Assembly (NCBI GenBank): GCA_027692465.1
Contig: JAQEYU010000005.1
Coordinates: 52,766 to 116,765 of the forward strand
Source: Enterococcaceae bacterium OF42-14pH9A
GTDB lineage: Bacteria > Bacillota > Bacilli > Lactobacillales > Enterococcaceae
Length of the DNA: 64,000 nucleotides
Direction of reading: 5' to 3'
The translations under genes were made by a program, and so were the position numbers. Under the pieces are notes generated by a model. The model worked only from the letters and a program-made list of their open reading frames with translations. It did no database searches and was not told where the DNA came from. Positions 8,135 through 15,777 of this stretch are shown here, piece by piece (the stretch's first letter is position 1; every line of letters begins with the position of its first letter).

Positions 8135-8419
8135 ATGACACAAAAAAGTTTTCAAGTTCTGCTGCCACCGGAATTAGATAGAGAATTAAGAAATTACTTC
8201 TATTTTGTTGCAAGAGAAGCTGTTGATCAAGTTCGTGTTGAGACATCTTTAAGCAAAGAAGTTTTCCGACTCGGAGAAGCGTGTGAATATTTGAGTTGTA
8301 GTAGAAGTACACTGAAAAAATTCATTAATCAGCGTGGTTTAAAAGTGAGTATCATCGGAGACTGTCAATTTATCAGAAAAGAAGAGTTAGCAAGATTTAT
8401 CAAAGAATTTGAAGTATAA
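8135..8419 (+). CDS. Excisionase-like HTH protein
   Basis: Small protein of 94 residues, starting 2 bases after the previous stop. The C-terminal half (about 42-92: FRLGEACEYLSCSRSTLKKFINQRGL ... DCQFIRKEELARFI) is a MerR-like winged helix typical of excisionases and helix-turn-helix 17 proteins. The N-terminal part is charged and helical. The GTTGCGTGG repeat lies 2 bases downstream of the gene. A role as recombination directionality factor is inferred from fold and position. Confidence 0.7.
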   Translation: MTQKSFQVLLPPELDRELRNYFYFVAREAVDQVRVETSLSKEVFRLGEACEYLSCSRSTLKKFINQRGLKVSIIGDCQFIRKEELARFIKEFEV

Positions 8420-8421
8420 AA

Positions 8422-8451
8422 GTTGCGTGGCGTGCTTTCGATAGGAAAAAT
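8422..8451 (+). repeat. GTTGCGTGGCGTGC repeat, copy 2
   Basis: Matches copy 1 at 7065-7094 with a single T to C change, in the same orientation, directly after the excisionase-like gene. Confidence 0.55.
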
Positions 8452-8462
8452 GAAGTGAGTAA

Positions 8463-8630
8463 ATGGTTGAAGATGAAGAAGTGAAGGTGATTATGAAAGA
8501 GATTGAGTATTATTTATCATTCGATTTGTTGCAGCAAGAATATGCCACAAAGGGAATTAGAAATGCGTTGAGAAAAATAAAAAAAGAGTGCCCCGCCAAG
8601 TTTGACAACCAGGGGGACACTCAAGAATAA
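8463..8630 (+). CDS. Small conserved-type hypothetical protein of the element
   Basis: A 55-residue frame with an ATG start and good codon use for the element: MVEDEEVKVIMKEIEYYL near the N-terminus, then GIRNALRKIKKECPAKF. It is charged and mostly helical. The ribosome site is weak (AAGTGAG). Function unknown; similar short genes commonly sit between excisionase and replication genes in such elements. Its 3' end contains an imperfect inverted repeat (GAGTG-CCCC ... GGGG-GA-CACTC). Confidence 0.5.
   Translation: MVEDEEVKVIMKEIEYYLSFDLLQQEYATKGIRNALRKIKKECPAKFDNQGDTQE
8588..8622 (+). promoter_or_regulatory. Imperfect hairpin before the rep gene
   Basis: GAGTGCCCC and GGGGGACACTC can pair around a loop of about 15 bases. 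No T-run follows. It could attenuate transcription or modulate translation between the small gene and the replication gene. Confidence 0.35.
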
Positions 8631-8690
8631 AGTTCTGAGAAAACTTTATTTGACTACATTTTAACATTTAAAAAGGAGCAATGTATTTTT

Positions 8691-9602
8691 ATGGCAGAAA
8701 AACGAATGCTATCCAAAAGTTTTTTAAATAATGCGAGCTTTATGAAGATGTCAGATTCAGCAAAATTATTATATGTATATCTGAATGTCAATGCAGACGA
8801 TGATGGGATTGTCGAAGCATATCCATATGTACGGATGCTTGGAACCCCTGATGATGACGTGAAAATTCTTTTAGCTAAAGAATTTCTCTATATGCTGAAT
8901 GAAGATTTATTAGTATTTCTTCCCCATTGGCTGCAAAATCAAACGTTAAGAACTACAAGATATACACCCTCTATATATCGATTTAAATTATTAAATAGTA
9001 ATCCAGACTTTTTTACAAGATTAAAACAAATTAGTATTGAAAAAATTTTAAAAGCAGGTCAAACGGAAATGCTTCGAAATGATTTGATTGAAAAATGGTA
9101 TCCCGTTGGTCTACCAAAAGACGACCATGGGCATGCCCAGGTTAGATTAGGTCAGGTTAGTTCAGATCAGAGTAGGTCAGGTAAGGTTAGTTTAGGTGAG
9201 ATTAGGGAAGATCAATCTATCAATCTATCGGATGACATGGAAGTCGAAATTATGAGACAAAAAATAAAGAATCAAATTGGATATAATGCGCTAAAATCCA
9301 ATCCTTGTTACAAAAGAATTGTTGAAGATATTGTTAATATAATTCAATCAATATACTCTGAAAAGAGCAAAACATACAGGATAAATAGAGAAGAAAAATC
9401 TGCAAATGAAGTGATAGAAAAAGTAGAACAACTCAATCAATTTGATATTGAATCTGCTATTGATTCATTTAACGCAATTGATCATGAGATACACAATCTC
9501 AATCTTTATTGGATTACAACTTTATATAACTGCAAAAATACTGTAAGTTCTAGGGCATATAATAACTTTGTTACTCAAACAAGAGAGGTGTTATATGATT
9601 GA
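8691..9602 (+). CDS. Replication initiator / replisome organizer-like protein (DUF6017 C-terminus)
   Basis: Protein of 303 residues that probably binds the element origin and recruits the host replisome. The N-terminal winged-helix region resembles phage replisome organizers (MLSKSFLNNASFMKMSDSAKLLYVYLNVNADDDG ... LLVFLPHWLQNQTLR). A linker at about residues 150-174 is built of five 5-residue repeats (QVRLG-QVSSD-QSRSG-KVSLG-EIRED). The C-terminal part (about 185-303) resembles DUF6017. The linker DNA is a 15-bp iteron array, so the origin probably lies inside this gene. It overlaps the next gene by 8 bases. Confidence 0.72.
   Translation: MAEKRMLSKSFLNNASFMKMSDSAKLLYVYLNVNADDDGIVEAYPYVRMLGTPDDDVKILLAKEFLYMLNEDLLVFLPHWLQNQTLRTTRYTPSIYRFKLLNSNPDFFTRLKQISIEKILKAGQTEMLRNDLIEKWYPVGLPKDDHGHAQVRLGQVSSDQSRSGKVSLGEIREDQSINLSDDMEVEIMRQKIKNQIGYNALKSNPCYKRIVEDIVNIIQSIYSEKSKTYRINREEKSANEVIEKVEQLNQFDIESAIDSFNAIDHEIHNLNLYWITTLYNCKNTVSSRAYNNFVTQTREVLYD
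9138..9212 (+). repeat. Five 15-bp tandem iterons inside the replication gene (candidate origin)
   Basis: Five consecutive 15-base units begin CAGGTTAGATTAGGT, CAGGTTAGTTCAGAT, CAGAGTAGGTCAGGT, AAGGTTAGTTTAGGT and GAGATTAGGGAAGAT. They are followed by a short ATCAATCT duplication and AT-rich sequence. Iterons within an initiator gene are a known origin design in phages and theta plasmids. Confidence 0.7.
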
Positions 9603-9813
9603 AAATCGTCTAATAGACCAAATCTGCTGTCTCGATCAAAATGTAGATACTCTCGAATTAATCGAGAGTATCTGCTTTAACACCGTGGTTCTCGATTTAA
9701 GGGCAGTGAATGATAGCTGTGTAACTCATGTCATAATTAATCAAAAAATGGCTCAGAAGCTCTCTGAGAGTCTCAGAAAATGGGCAGAAGGAGGTAGCAA
9801 TGAAAATAGTTAA
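9595..9813 (+). CDS. Small hypothetical protein with internal palindrome
   Basis: Protein of 72 residues, start ATG 9595 preceded by AGAGAGGTG and overlapping the rep stop. Sequence features are IENRLIDQICCLDQNVDTLELIESI and a hydrophilic C-terminus. No family recognised. It overlaps the ribosome site and start of the large membrane protein by 14 bases, so it is translationally coupled. A perfect 12-bp inverted repeat lies within it (9645-9673). Confidence 0.55.
   Translation: MIENRLIDQICCLDQNVDTLELIESICFNTVVLDLRAVNDSCVTHVIINQKMAQKLSESLRKWAEGGSNENS
9645..9673. promoter_or_regulatory. Perfect 12-bp inverted repeat
   Basis: AGATACTCTCGA, a 5-base loop ATTAA, then TCGAGAGTATCT. Further TCTCGA half-sites occur at about 9629 and 9691. 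It may be a protein-binding palindrome or an RNA stem controlling the downstream transfer genes. Confidence 0.5.
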
Positions 9814-12427
9814 AGAAAAGATTGCTAGTAGAAAAATATACTGGTTAGCCCTGAGTATGTTGGCTTTAATGCTTATCGTTGTTTTTACTAGTAATGTTGC
9901 TCATGCGAGTATTTTTAATTGGTTTGATGACACGGAAAGTCAAACTGAATTTTTGAATAATCCTCTTTATCAACCGTACTTGAAAAAATTCAATGGAGAC
10001 TTTTACGGACAATTCGGCATGTGGATAGGCTGGGGAGTCATCAAAGCCATGTTTGCAATCACGGATGGTATTCAAAATATGATTCCTGAAGTGTTAGATT
10101 TGTTTAGCTTTATTGAAAGCACGGGAATGAACAAAGTTTATCAGTCGGTATTAAGTACAATTGTTGTTGGCTTAATGGTACTTTCACTAATAATCATTGG
10201 ATATAAAATGGTAACTGGTAAAGGAACGATTGACCTAAAATCGGTTGGAATGAATATTGTCATGTCGATTACATTGATTCTTTTAATGCCAACTTTGATT
10301 CATACAGGAATAGAGTTCTCTAAAACTTTTTATAATGATACGACTACGATTACAAATTCTGATGAGGGAGTAGCGTGGTCACTAATTGAGCAAGGTGTTA
10401 CGGATTTAGCTTATATTAATAAAACAGATCAGTATTCAATGATTGATAAAACGAGTAATCGTAATAATTTAACAAAGAAAAATTTTGGGAAAACGGATCT
10501 TACGCAAGTATTGACAGACAACGTACTTGATAAAATGGAAAAAGAAAATGCAATAGCTGATAATTTGCGCTATGAATTAGTTGAAAATTCCGACAATGAA
10601 TTTGTTGCAACGAAATTTGATGATAACTTTTTATCTACCTTCTCAGATGGTTTAAAGTCGGGATATTATCGCTATCAAGCGAATCTATGGGGAATTTCGA
10701 TTGGGCTGATAGCTTTGGCAATAGCCTATGTTTTTAGCGCTTTTGTGATTATTACCGCAATATTAGAACTTGCTTTTAAACGTGTTCTTGGAGTTTTAGT
10801 ATTTGCTACGGATTTAGAAACAGGTCAACGCTCAAAATTAGTGTTATCAGATATTTTACAGTGCTATTTGACAGTCGGTTTTCAAGGGTTTGGGTTATCA
10901 ATGTTCGCTATGTTCATTAATTTTCTGAACGCTGGCGAAGGAATATCAGCAAATATTTTTATAAAAACAATTGCTTATATTTGTGCCGTGATTGTGTTGA
11001 TTAAAGGTAGTGGAACAGTTATGCGTTACTTCGGTGTGGATATTGGCTTAAAAGAAGGCTACGGTCAGCTTGCTTCTGCTTTTGGTATGGGGGCTATGCT
11101 GTTTCGTAAAGGAACAGGTGGTATGAACCGATCTAAAGGTGGGAAAAATGGTGGTGGTAACGATCAAGCAGAAGGGGAAGAACGAAAACCTGAACGCAAC
11201 TTTGGTCAATCACTTTCTCAAAAAGCAAGTAAAACAGGTAAAGCGCTTGGTTATGCTCGTGAGAGAGGATTATCAGATCTTGCTTCTGACGGAGTGTCTA
11301 AAGCTACTGATACGGCAACGAAGCCACTCAAAGATGTTCGTGGTGTAGCTGAAGGTATCGGTAAAGGCTTTAAAGAAGGTTTAGATGATGGCACGGTATC
11401 AGCAATCAAGAAAAATAGTAAGCCTGTGTCAGCTTCAGATAACGAAAAAGAAAATGGTCGATATGATACTTCTGCGCCAACAAGGTTATCAAATCGTCAA
11501 GATGGTGCGAAAACACCTGAAACAGATAGAGTTATTCCAAGCTCTGAGCGTATGAAACAAAATTCTTCAAATATGCAACAAGCACAAACTCAAATGCAAC
11601 AAGATTTAAAACAACGGATCATTAGAGCGAGTGAGAGTGAGACAAATAAAGCAAGAGAAGAATTCGTTCAACAAAAGCGTCAAGAGGCGAAGTACACACC
11701 TGAAGCTCTTAGTCGTGAGGAAATGATTAAGCAACGAACAGAAGGGCATAGAAGCGCTAATACAGGCCTAAAAGATATGCAAGTTCGAAAAAACACTCAA
11801 AATAGCGGCACAAATAGTATGAAATCAATTGATGTTCGAGAAAATTTACAAAATACTACAAGTAGTCAAAATGGAAATCGAATGGTAGATGTAAGAGAAA
11901 ATAATCAGAATGGCGGGTCAAGCCAAGCAAGAACAGTAGACGTTCGGGAAAACTCACAGAATACTACAAGTAGTCAAGGTGGAAATCGAACAGTTGATGT
12001 AAAAGAAAATATTCAAAGTGGCGGATCAAGCCAAGCAAGAACAGTAGATGTTCGGGAAAACTTACAGAATACTACAAGTAGTCAAGGCGGAAATCGAACT
12101 GTTGATGTAAAAGAAAATATTCAAAGTGGCGGATCAAGCCAAGCAAGAACAGTAGAAGTTCGGGAAAACTTACAGAATACTACAAGTAGTCAAAGTGGAA
12201 ATCGAACTGTTGATGTACGAGAAACAAGATCAGAAGCAAAACAGAACGATAAGACACAAAAAATAAATATTGTCGAAGAACGAAAAGAAAGCCCCAACGA
12301 AAAAGTGATTGTGGAGCAAGAAGTGAAAGAGAAAAAACGGCCACGATTTACTTATGAAAACAATCCATTGTTTCAGGATATTTCAAATAAACCGAACCCG
12401 CTTTTCGATAGTCTATTCAAAAAATAA
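9800..12427 (+). CDS. VirB6/pLS20_p028-like conjugation membrane protein with repetitive tail
   Basis: Protein of 875 residues. It has an N-terminal membrane anchor or signal helix (about 14-36), then hydrophobic helices near 70-90, 112-134, 145-175, 290-325 and 360-410. A hydrophilic Gly/Lys-rich region follows from about 430, then Gln-rich sequence. Residues about 676-810 form tandem 36-residue repeats with the core VDVREN-QNTTSSQ-GNR. The topology and the N-terminal sequence resemble the VirB6-like pLS20_p028 family of Gram-positive conjugation systems. It lies directly upstream of the mobilization genes. No other mating-channel component is encoded, so it may modify or complement a helper system; that is inference. 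Confidence 0.65.
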   Translation: MKIVKEKIASRKIYWLALSMLALMLIVVFTSNVAHASIFNWFDDTESQTEFLNNPLYQPYLKKFNGDFYGQFGMWIGWGVIKAMFAITDGIQNMIPEVLDLFSFIESTGMNKVYQSVLSTIVVGLMVLSLIIIGYKMVTGKGTIDLKSVGMNIVMSITLILLMPTLIHTGIEFSKTFYNDTTTITNSDEGVAWSLIEQGVTDLAYINKTDQYSMIDKTSNRNNLTKKNFGKTDLTQVLTDNVLDKMEKENAIADNLRYELVENSDNEFVATKFDDNFLSTFSDGLKSGYYRYQANLWGISIGLIALAIAYVFSAFVIITAILELAFKRVLGVLVFATDLETGQRSKLVLSDILQCYLTVGFQGFGLSMFAMFINFLNAGEGISANIFIKTIAYICAVIVLIKGSGTVMRYFGVDIGLKEGYGQLASAFGMGAMLFRKGTGGMNRSKGGKNGGGNDQAEGEERKPERNFGQSLSQKASKTGKALGYARERGLSDLASDGVSKATDTATKPLKDVRGVAEGIGKGFKEGLDDGTVSAIKKNSKPVSASDNEKENGRYDTSAPTRLSNRQDGAKTPETDRVIPSSERMKQNSSNMQQAQTQMQQDLKQRIIRASESETNKAREEFVQQKRQEAKYTPEALSREEMIKQRTEGHRSANTGLKDMQVRKNTQNSGTNSMKSIDVRENLQNTTSSQNGNRMVDVRENNQNGGSSQARTVDVRENSQNTTSSQGGNRTVDVKENIQSGGSSQARTVDVRENLQNTTSSQGGNRTVDVKENIQSGGSSQARTVEVRENLQNTTSSQSGNRTVDVRETRSEAKQNDKTQKINIVEERKESPNEKVIVEQEVKEKKRPRFTYENNPLFQDISNKPNPLFDSLFKK
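11825..12232 (+). repeat. 108-bp tandem repeats (36-residue units), about 3.8 copies
   Basis: Units start at 11825, 11933, 12041 and 12149 (last incomplete). Copies 2-4 are nearly identical and copy 1 is diverged. Each unit contains two related half-units (VDVREN-type, 19 and 17 codons). The phase is kept, so copy-number change would lengthen the protein tail in frame. Confidence 0.85.
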
Positions 12428-12440
12428 AGAGGTGAGAGCA

Positions 12441-12647
12441 TTGCGATTAATTCTACAGCTAAGTACAAATGATTTTTCAATGCTTGACGAGTTGTGTGAA
12501 ACAATCAACAACACAACAAATGAAAAAATCACTGTCACAAATTATATTGAATTGATGATTCAAGAAGAATTAAAGTTGAAAAGTGCAATAGAGAGCAGTT
12601 TAAAAAACTGTTCTCTATCAAAAAAGGAGGGTGTAATCAGTGAATGA
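12441..12647 (+). CDS. Small hypothetical protein, ribbon-helix-helix-like
   Basis: Protein of 68 residues with a TTG start at 12441, chosen because GAGGTG lies 6 bases upstream; an in-frame GTG at 12432 overlaps that site. Sequence MRLILQLSTNDFSMLDELCETIN and KITVTNYIELMIQEELKL looks like a short RHH-type DNA-binding or antitoxin-like fold. It overlaps the MobC start by 8 bases and is thus part of the mobilization operon. Function unassigned. Confidence 0.5.
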   Translation: MRLILQLSTNDFSMLDELCETINNTTNEKITVTNYIELMIQEELKLKSAIESSLKNCSLSKKEGVISE

Positions 12648-13251
12648 AAAGCAAAAGATATATGAAAAAAATCGCAAACATAGTGAAGCTTTGAATTTTC
12701 GAGTTGATAAGAAGACTTATCTTGAACTGACATTGATTGCACAACAAAGAGGAATTTCTAGATCAGATGTTTGTCGTGAACGACTAAAAGGACTCAAATA
12801 TGAGCCACCGCTATTTGCTGAAGAGGATAAAGTAGCTTTAAACAAACAGTTAAATCAAATTGGCAACAATTTGAATCAAGCCGTTAAAGCATTAAATATC
12901 ATTGCGAAATATTTTAAAGAACAATCTGAAAACAAAAAAGAAAAGAGTGTAAGTTTTAGTTTTGACAGCACTCGTTATGACATCTTTAAAGATGAAATTG
13001 CAAATAGCATAGCAAAAAAAATTGCAAATAGTAATCCGAATAACATTTTTTTAGAGTCGAATCGCAATGCTATTTCTTATATGAAACTCTCAGAAGCAGA
13101 AAAAGAATATTTTGAATACTGGGTAGGGAAACAAGCTAGGCCTGATACGAAAGAAGAGTATTTTCAAAAAGTTGACCGGAATTTAATTCAATCGATTCAA
13201 ATTATGGCAGGCTTAAAAGGTGAGGTGAAACAAATTTGGGAGCTACTATAA
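12640..13251 (+). CDS. mobC: MobC-like relaxosome accessory protein
   Basis: Protein of 203 residues that probably binds the transfer origin and helps the relaxase. Starts at GTG 12640 after AAGGAGG. The N-terminus is RHH-like (LNFRVDKKTYLELTLIAQQRGISRSDVCRERL). The MobC hallmark LNQIGNNLNQAVKALN lies at about residues 69-84. The remainder is charged and helical. The start of the relaxase gene lies inside its 3' end. Confidence 0.78.
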   Translation: MNEKQKIYEKNRKHSEALNFRVDKKTYLELTLIAQQRGISRSDVCRERLKGLKYEPPLFAEEDKVALNKQLNQIGNNLNQAVKALNIIAKYFKEQSENKKEKSVSFSFDSTRYDIFKDEIANSIAKKIANSNPNNIFLESNRNAISYMKLSEAEKEYFEYWVGKQARPDTKEEYFQKVDRNLIQSIQIMAGLKGEVKQIWELL

Positions 13252-14627
13252 CATCGAAAGGCCGTAAAAAAAATCTATCTTCGTTATTGCAGTATGCAGC
13301 AAATCCTTCAAAAAAGGAAAAATGCGTTGCAGTATCAGGAATAAATTGTAGTGATGACAGTGCGGAAGCACTAGAAGAAATGAATTTTGTACGAACTAAG
13401 ATGAATAAATCAAAGGATATAGCGCAGGCTTGGCATGTCATTCACTCATTTGACAAGAGCATTTCTAAAGAATTAAGTATTGAAAAAATGCACGAAATAT
13501 CTATTGAGTTTGCAGAAAAAGCTTTCCCAAATTCGCAAATCATTGTTGCAAGTCACAATGATAAAGATCATTTTCACAGCCATCTTGTCATTAATAATAT
13601 CGACATGGAGACATGTAAAAGATTGCGTATTGACCCTAAGGATTTAGAACGATTGCGAAAAATTAACGATGAGGTGCTCATTAAAAATGGACTCGAACCA
13701 ATAGACAATGAGTACTATGAAAATTTAGAAAAGAGAACGAATCTCTATTCAAATGATCCAAGTAAATTGAAATATGGAAAAATTAATTATCAAGAATTTG
13801 TGCAAAATGCGATTGAAGCTACGTTGGAAAATCGAGAGGTGAATTCTTTTGAACATTTTTCGAATCACTTAGCAAAGGAATATAATATCGAAGTTTATCA
13901 ATTTTCAAAAACAAATAACAAGCTTGGATATGTTCTTTACAAAGATGATGTAAATTTCTATGAACGTAGAGATGAACTCATAAATTTGGGTAGAGATAAA
14001 CAATCTCGAAAAGAAAAAAGTCAGTATGTTGAACGTACTTTTAGTGCGAGAAAATTAGGAAAAAGATATTCGTTTGAATCTGTTTATGAACGACTTGAGA
14101 ATAATTTAGAAGAAACACATCAGAATAATTTTGTTGAACTAGACACAGAACAAATCATGGCTTTAGCTAGTGGCGTTGATTATAAAACTGGGGAATTAAA
14201 TGTACCGTTTGTTGAATTGGATCCCATTGCACAAAAGCAATTTAGCAATCGTAATGGTGATAAAAAATTCATTAAATATGATGAATTCTTACGGGAAGTA
14301 GACAAGCATTTTACCACCACAATGTTTTCAGAAGATGATCAAGAATATACTATTAAGCTTCATACTGATGTGAATCCCCGAAGCTTGCGTAGTAGCAAAA
14401 ATAAAACAATCTCAGTTAAAAAGACGGATCAAAAAGAATTATTTCTACCGGCAGAGGGTTTTAAAAATTGTTCTCACACACCTTCTGCTAAACAGATTCA
14501 CTATCAAATTATCCGCATAATAAATGACGATGTGAAAATGTATCGTGCAAAAAAAGATTATGAATTTACACAACAAATGATTGAAAATCAGCAAAGGAGA
14601 CAACGAGATTTTGAGATAGATTTCTAA
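13236..14627 (+). CDS. Relaxase / mobilization nuclease (MobP-type)
   Basis: Relaxase of 463 residues that nicks the transfer origin and pilots the single strand. The TTG start at 13236 gives MGATITSKGRKKNLSSLLQYAANPSKK; Tyr20 is a candidate nucleophile. The metal-binding HUH-type motif is HNDKDHFHSHLVIN (about 107-120), preceded by AWHVIHSFD. The C-terminal half is rich in charged helices. It overlaps MobC by 16 bases. The MobP grouping is judged by motif only. Confidence 0.85.
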   Translation: MGATITSKGRKKNLSSLLQYAANPSKKEKCVAVSGINCSDDSAEALEEMNFVRTKMNKSKDIAQAWHVIHSFDKSISKELSIEKMHEISIEFAEKAFPNSQIIVASHNDKDHFHSHLVINNIDMETCKRLRIDPKDLERLRKINDEVLIKNGLEPIDNEYYENLEKRTNLYSNDPSKLKYGKINYQEFVQNAIEATLENREVNSFEHFSNHLAKEYNIEVYQFSKTNNKLGYVLYKDDVNFYERRDELINLGRDKQSRKEKSQYVERTFSARKLGKRYSFESVYERLENNLEETHQNNFVELDTEQIMALASGVDYKTGELNVPFVELDPIAQKQFSNRNGDKKFIKYDEFLREVDKHFTTTMFSEDDQEYTIKLHTDVNPRSLRSSKNKTISVKKTDQKELFLPAEGFKNCSHTPSAKQIHYQIIRIINDDVKMYRAKKDYEFTQQMIENQQRRQRDFEIDF

Positions 14628-14898
14628 AGGAATTCGCCAGTAGACTTTCCAGTGTCCCATCGATACTGAGGGAGTTGGAAAGAGGCGGTTTTGAGGGCAT
14701 ACGCCAGCTACTCACTCTCTTGCCAGAAAAGTTGCCCTTGCTTACGCTGGGCTACTTTCTGGCAAGAGTCGTGATGGCAAACCTCGCTGAGGGAGCACGC
14801 TCCCTACAGACTCCCACAGTGACAAGTTATTTCCAAAACACGCTTAATTAATAGGAAAAGTTTGTTGCTTAAAAAATTAAAAAGGAGGATCAAGTATA
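14628..14898. other. GC-richer non-coding region with hairpins (candidate oriT or single-strand origin)
   Basis: No gene is visible. The region is richer in G and C than the surrounding element. It carries a perfect 13-bp stem (CTCTTGCCAGAAA at 14717-14729 with TTTCTGGCAAGAG at 14756-14768) whose loop holds further complementarity (TTGCCC/GGGC). A second hairpin GGGAG-CACG-CTCCC lies at about 14791-14804. It directly follows the relaxase gene. No T-run follows the large stem, which argues against a plain terminator. Confidence 0.45.
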
Positions 14899-15393
14899 AT
14901 GTTTAGAATTTATATCCCGTTCAAAAGTTTGTTAAAAGGATTCATCGTGTTGCTTATTTTACTCTTTTTATTTGGTAGTTATCTAACTGTTAAGGCTAAA
15001 TTTTTTCCGGCAGAGCCTGAAATTGAAGTGACAGAAAAGCATTTAAAAATTGGCGACAGCCTTCAAGTTGGCAATATAAAATTGACAATTGATAGTATAG
15101 AATTGACAGACGAGCGAAATGATTTTGCTAAACAAGATCGAGTTTTAAAAGTTAGTTACACAATAGATAATCAATCGGGAGAAATTTTATCGCATAAAAG
15201 AATGTCAGTTGTTGATAAAAAAGGAAAGGAATTAGTTGAATATCCTATCATTGAAGGCAATCCTGATTACATTAAGGCAAAAGAAGTTGTGACAATGAAT
15301 GACTATTATCGACTACCAAATGATGAGCAGGAATACAATTTGATTATTGATGATAACGCAAAAGAAAAAATTGATGTGCCATTCAAATTTTAA
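14899..15393 (+). CDS. Membrane-anchored extracellular protein (DUF4352-like)
   Basis: Protein of 164 residues with one N-terminal transmembrane helix (about 12-32, GFIVLLILLFLFGSYL). A beta-rich exterior domain follows: LKIGDSLQVGNIKLTIDSIELTDERNDF ... VLKVSYTIDNQSGE. That pattern resembles the immunoglobulin-like DUF4352/telokin-type domains of Gram-positive surface proteins. No lipobox Cys is present. Starts after AAAGGAGG. Located between the mobilization genes and the cargo; it may act at the cell surface during transfer, but there is no direct evidence. Confidence 0.55.
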   Translation: MFRIYIPFKSLLKGFIVLLILLFLFGSYLTVKAKFFPAEPEIEVTEKHLKIGDSLQVGNIKLTIDSIELTDERNDFAKQDRVLKVSYTIDNQSGEILSHKRMSVVDKKGKELVEYPIIEGNPDYIKAKEVVTMNDYYRLPNDEQEYNLIIDDNAKEKIDVPFKF

Positions 15394-15403
15394 GTAACTA
15401 AAT

Positions 15404-15430
15404 AGACTTAGGAATAAAGCTCCTAAGCCT
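15404..15430. terminator. Bidirectional terminator between convergent genes
   Basis: GACTTAGGA pairs with TCCTAAGCC over a 7-base loop, flanked by A- and T-rich ends. It separates the surface-protein gene from the convergent HTH gene. Confidence 0.6.
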
Positions 15431-15704
15431 GACTCTTTTGGGATACTTTGACAGCTATTTCGTTCATAAAGTCATCGGAGGGATTGATTTGTGCGTGTTC
15501 AATTTCATTTATCAGTGTTTGAGATTGTCCAACTAATTTTGCAAATTGAGCTTGATCTAACCCTGTAGCTTCTCTAAGCTTCATCATTAGTACTGACAGT
15601 TCTAATTTCCGAGACTCTTCTTCAAAACCCAAACGCCAAGTTTCACTTTCGGCAGACTTCTTTTTTATATAATTATTTACTTTACTCAAATCCGTAATCT
15701 CCAA
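15423..15704 (-). CDS. Orphan XRE antitoxin-like protein (HigA type)
   Basis: Protein of 93 residues with a TTG start at 15704. The C-terminal helix-turn-helix (about 35-90: LMMKLREATGLDQAQFAKLVGQSQTLINEIEHAQINPS) resembles HigA-type antitoxins. No complete toxin is adjacent. Upstream on the same strand, a start-less open frame of about 35 codons (roughly 15687-15794) ends just inside this gene and could be a toxin remnant. Function is therefore probably residual, or as a lone regulator. Confidence 0.6.
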   Translation of the reverse strand: MEITDLSKVNNYIKKKSAESETWRLGFEEESRKLELSVLMMKLREATGLDQAQFAKLVGQSQTLINEIEHAQINPSDDFMNEIAVKVSQKSQA

Positions 15705-15777
15705 TTCTTTATAGGATTTTGGACTGCATTACCCACTGATCTTGTCGTAAAAATAGAATAGGCATCTACTCTATAAA

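Noticed and set aside
11825..12232. Regular repeats considered as a CRISPR array
   Set aside because: Units are directly adjacent 108-bp copies in frame within a gene, with no spacers and no cas genes nearby.
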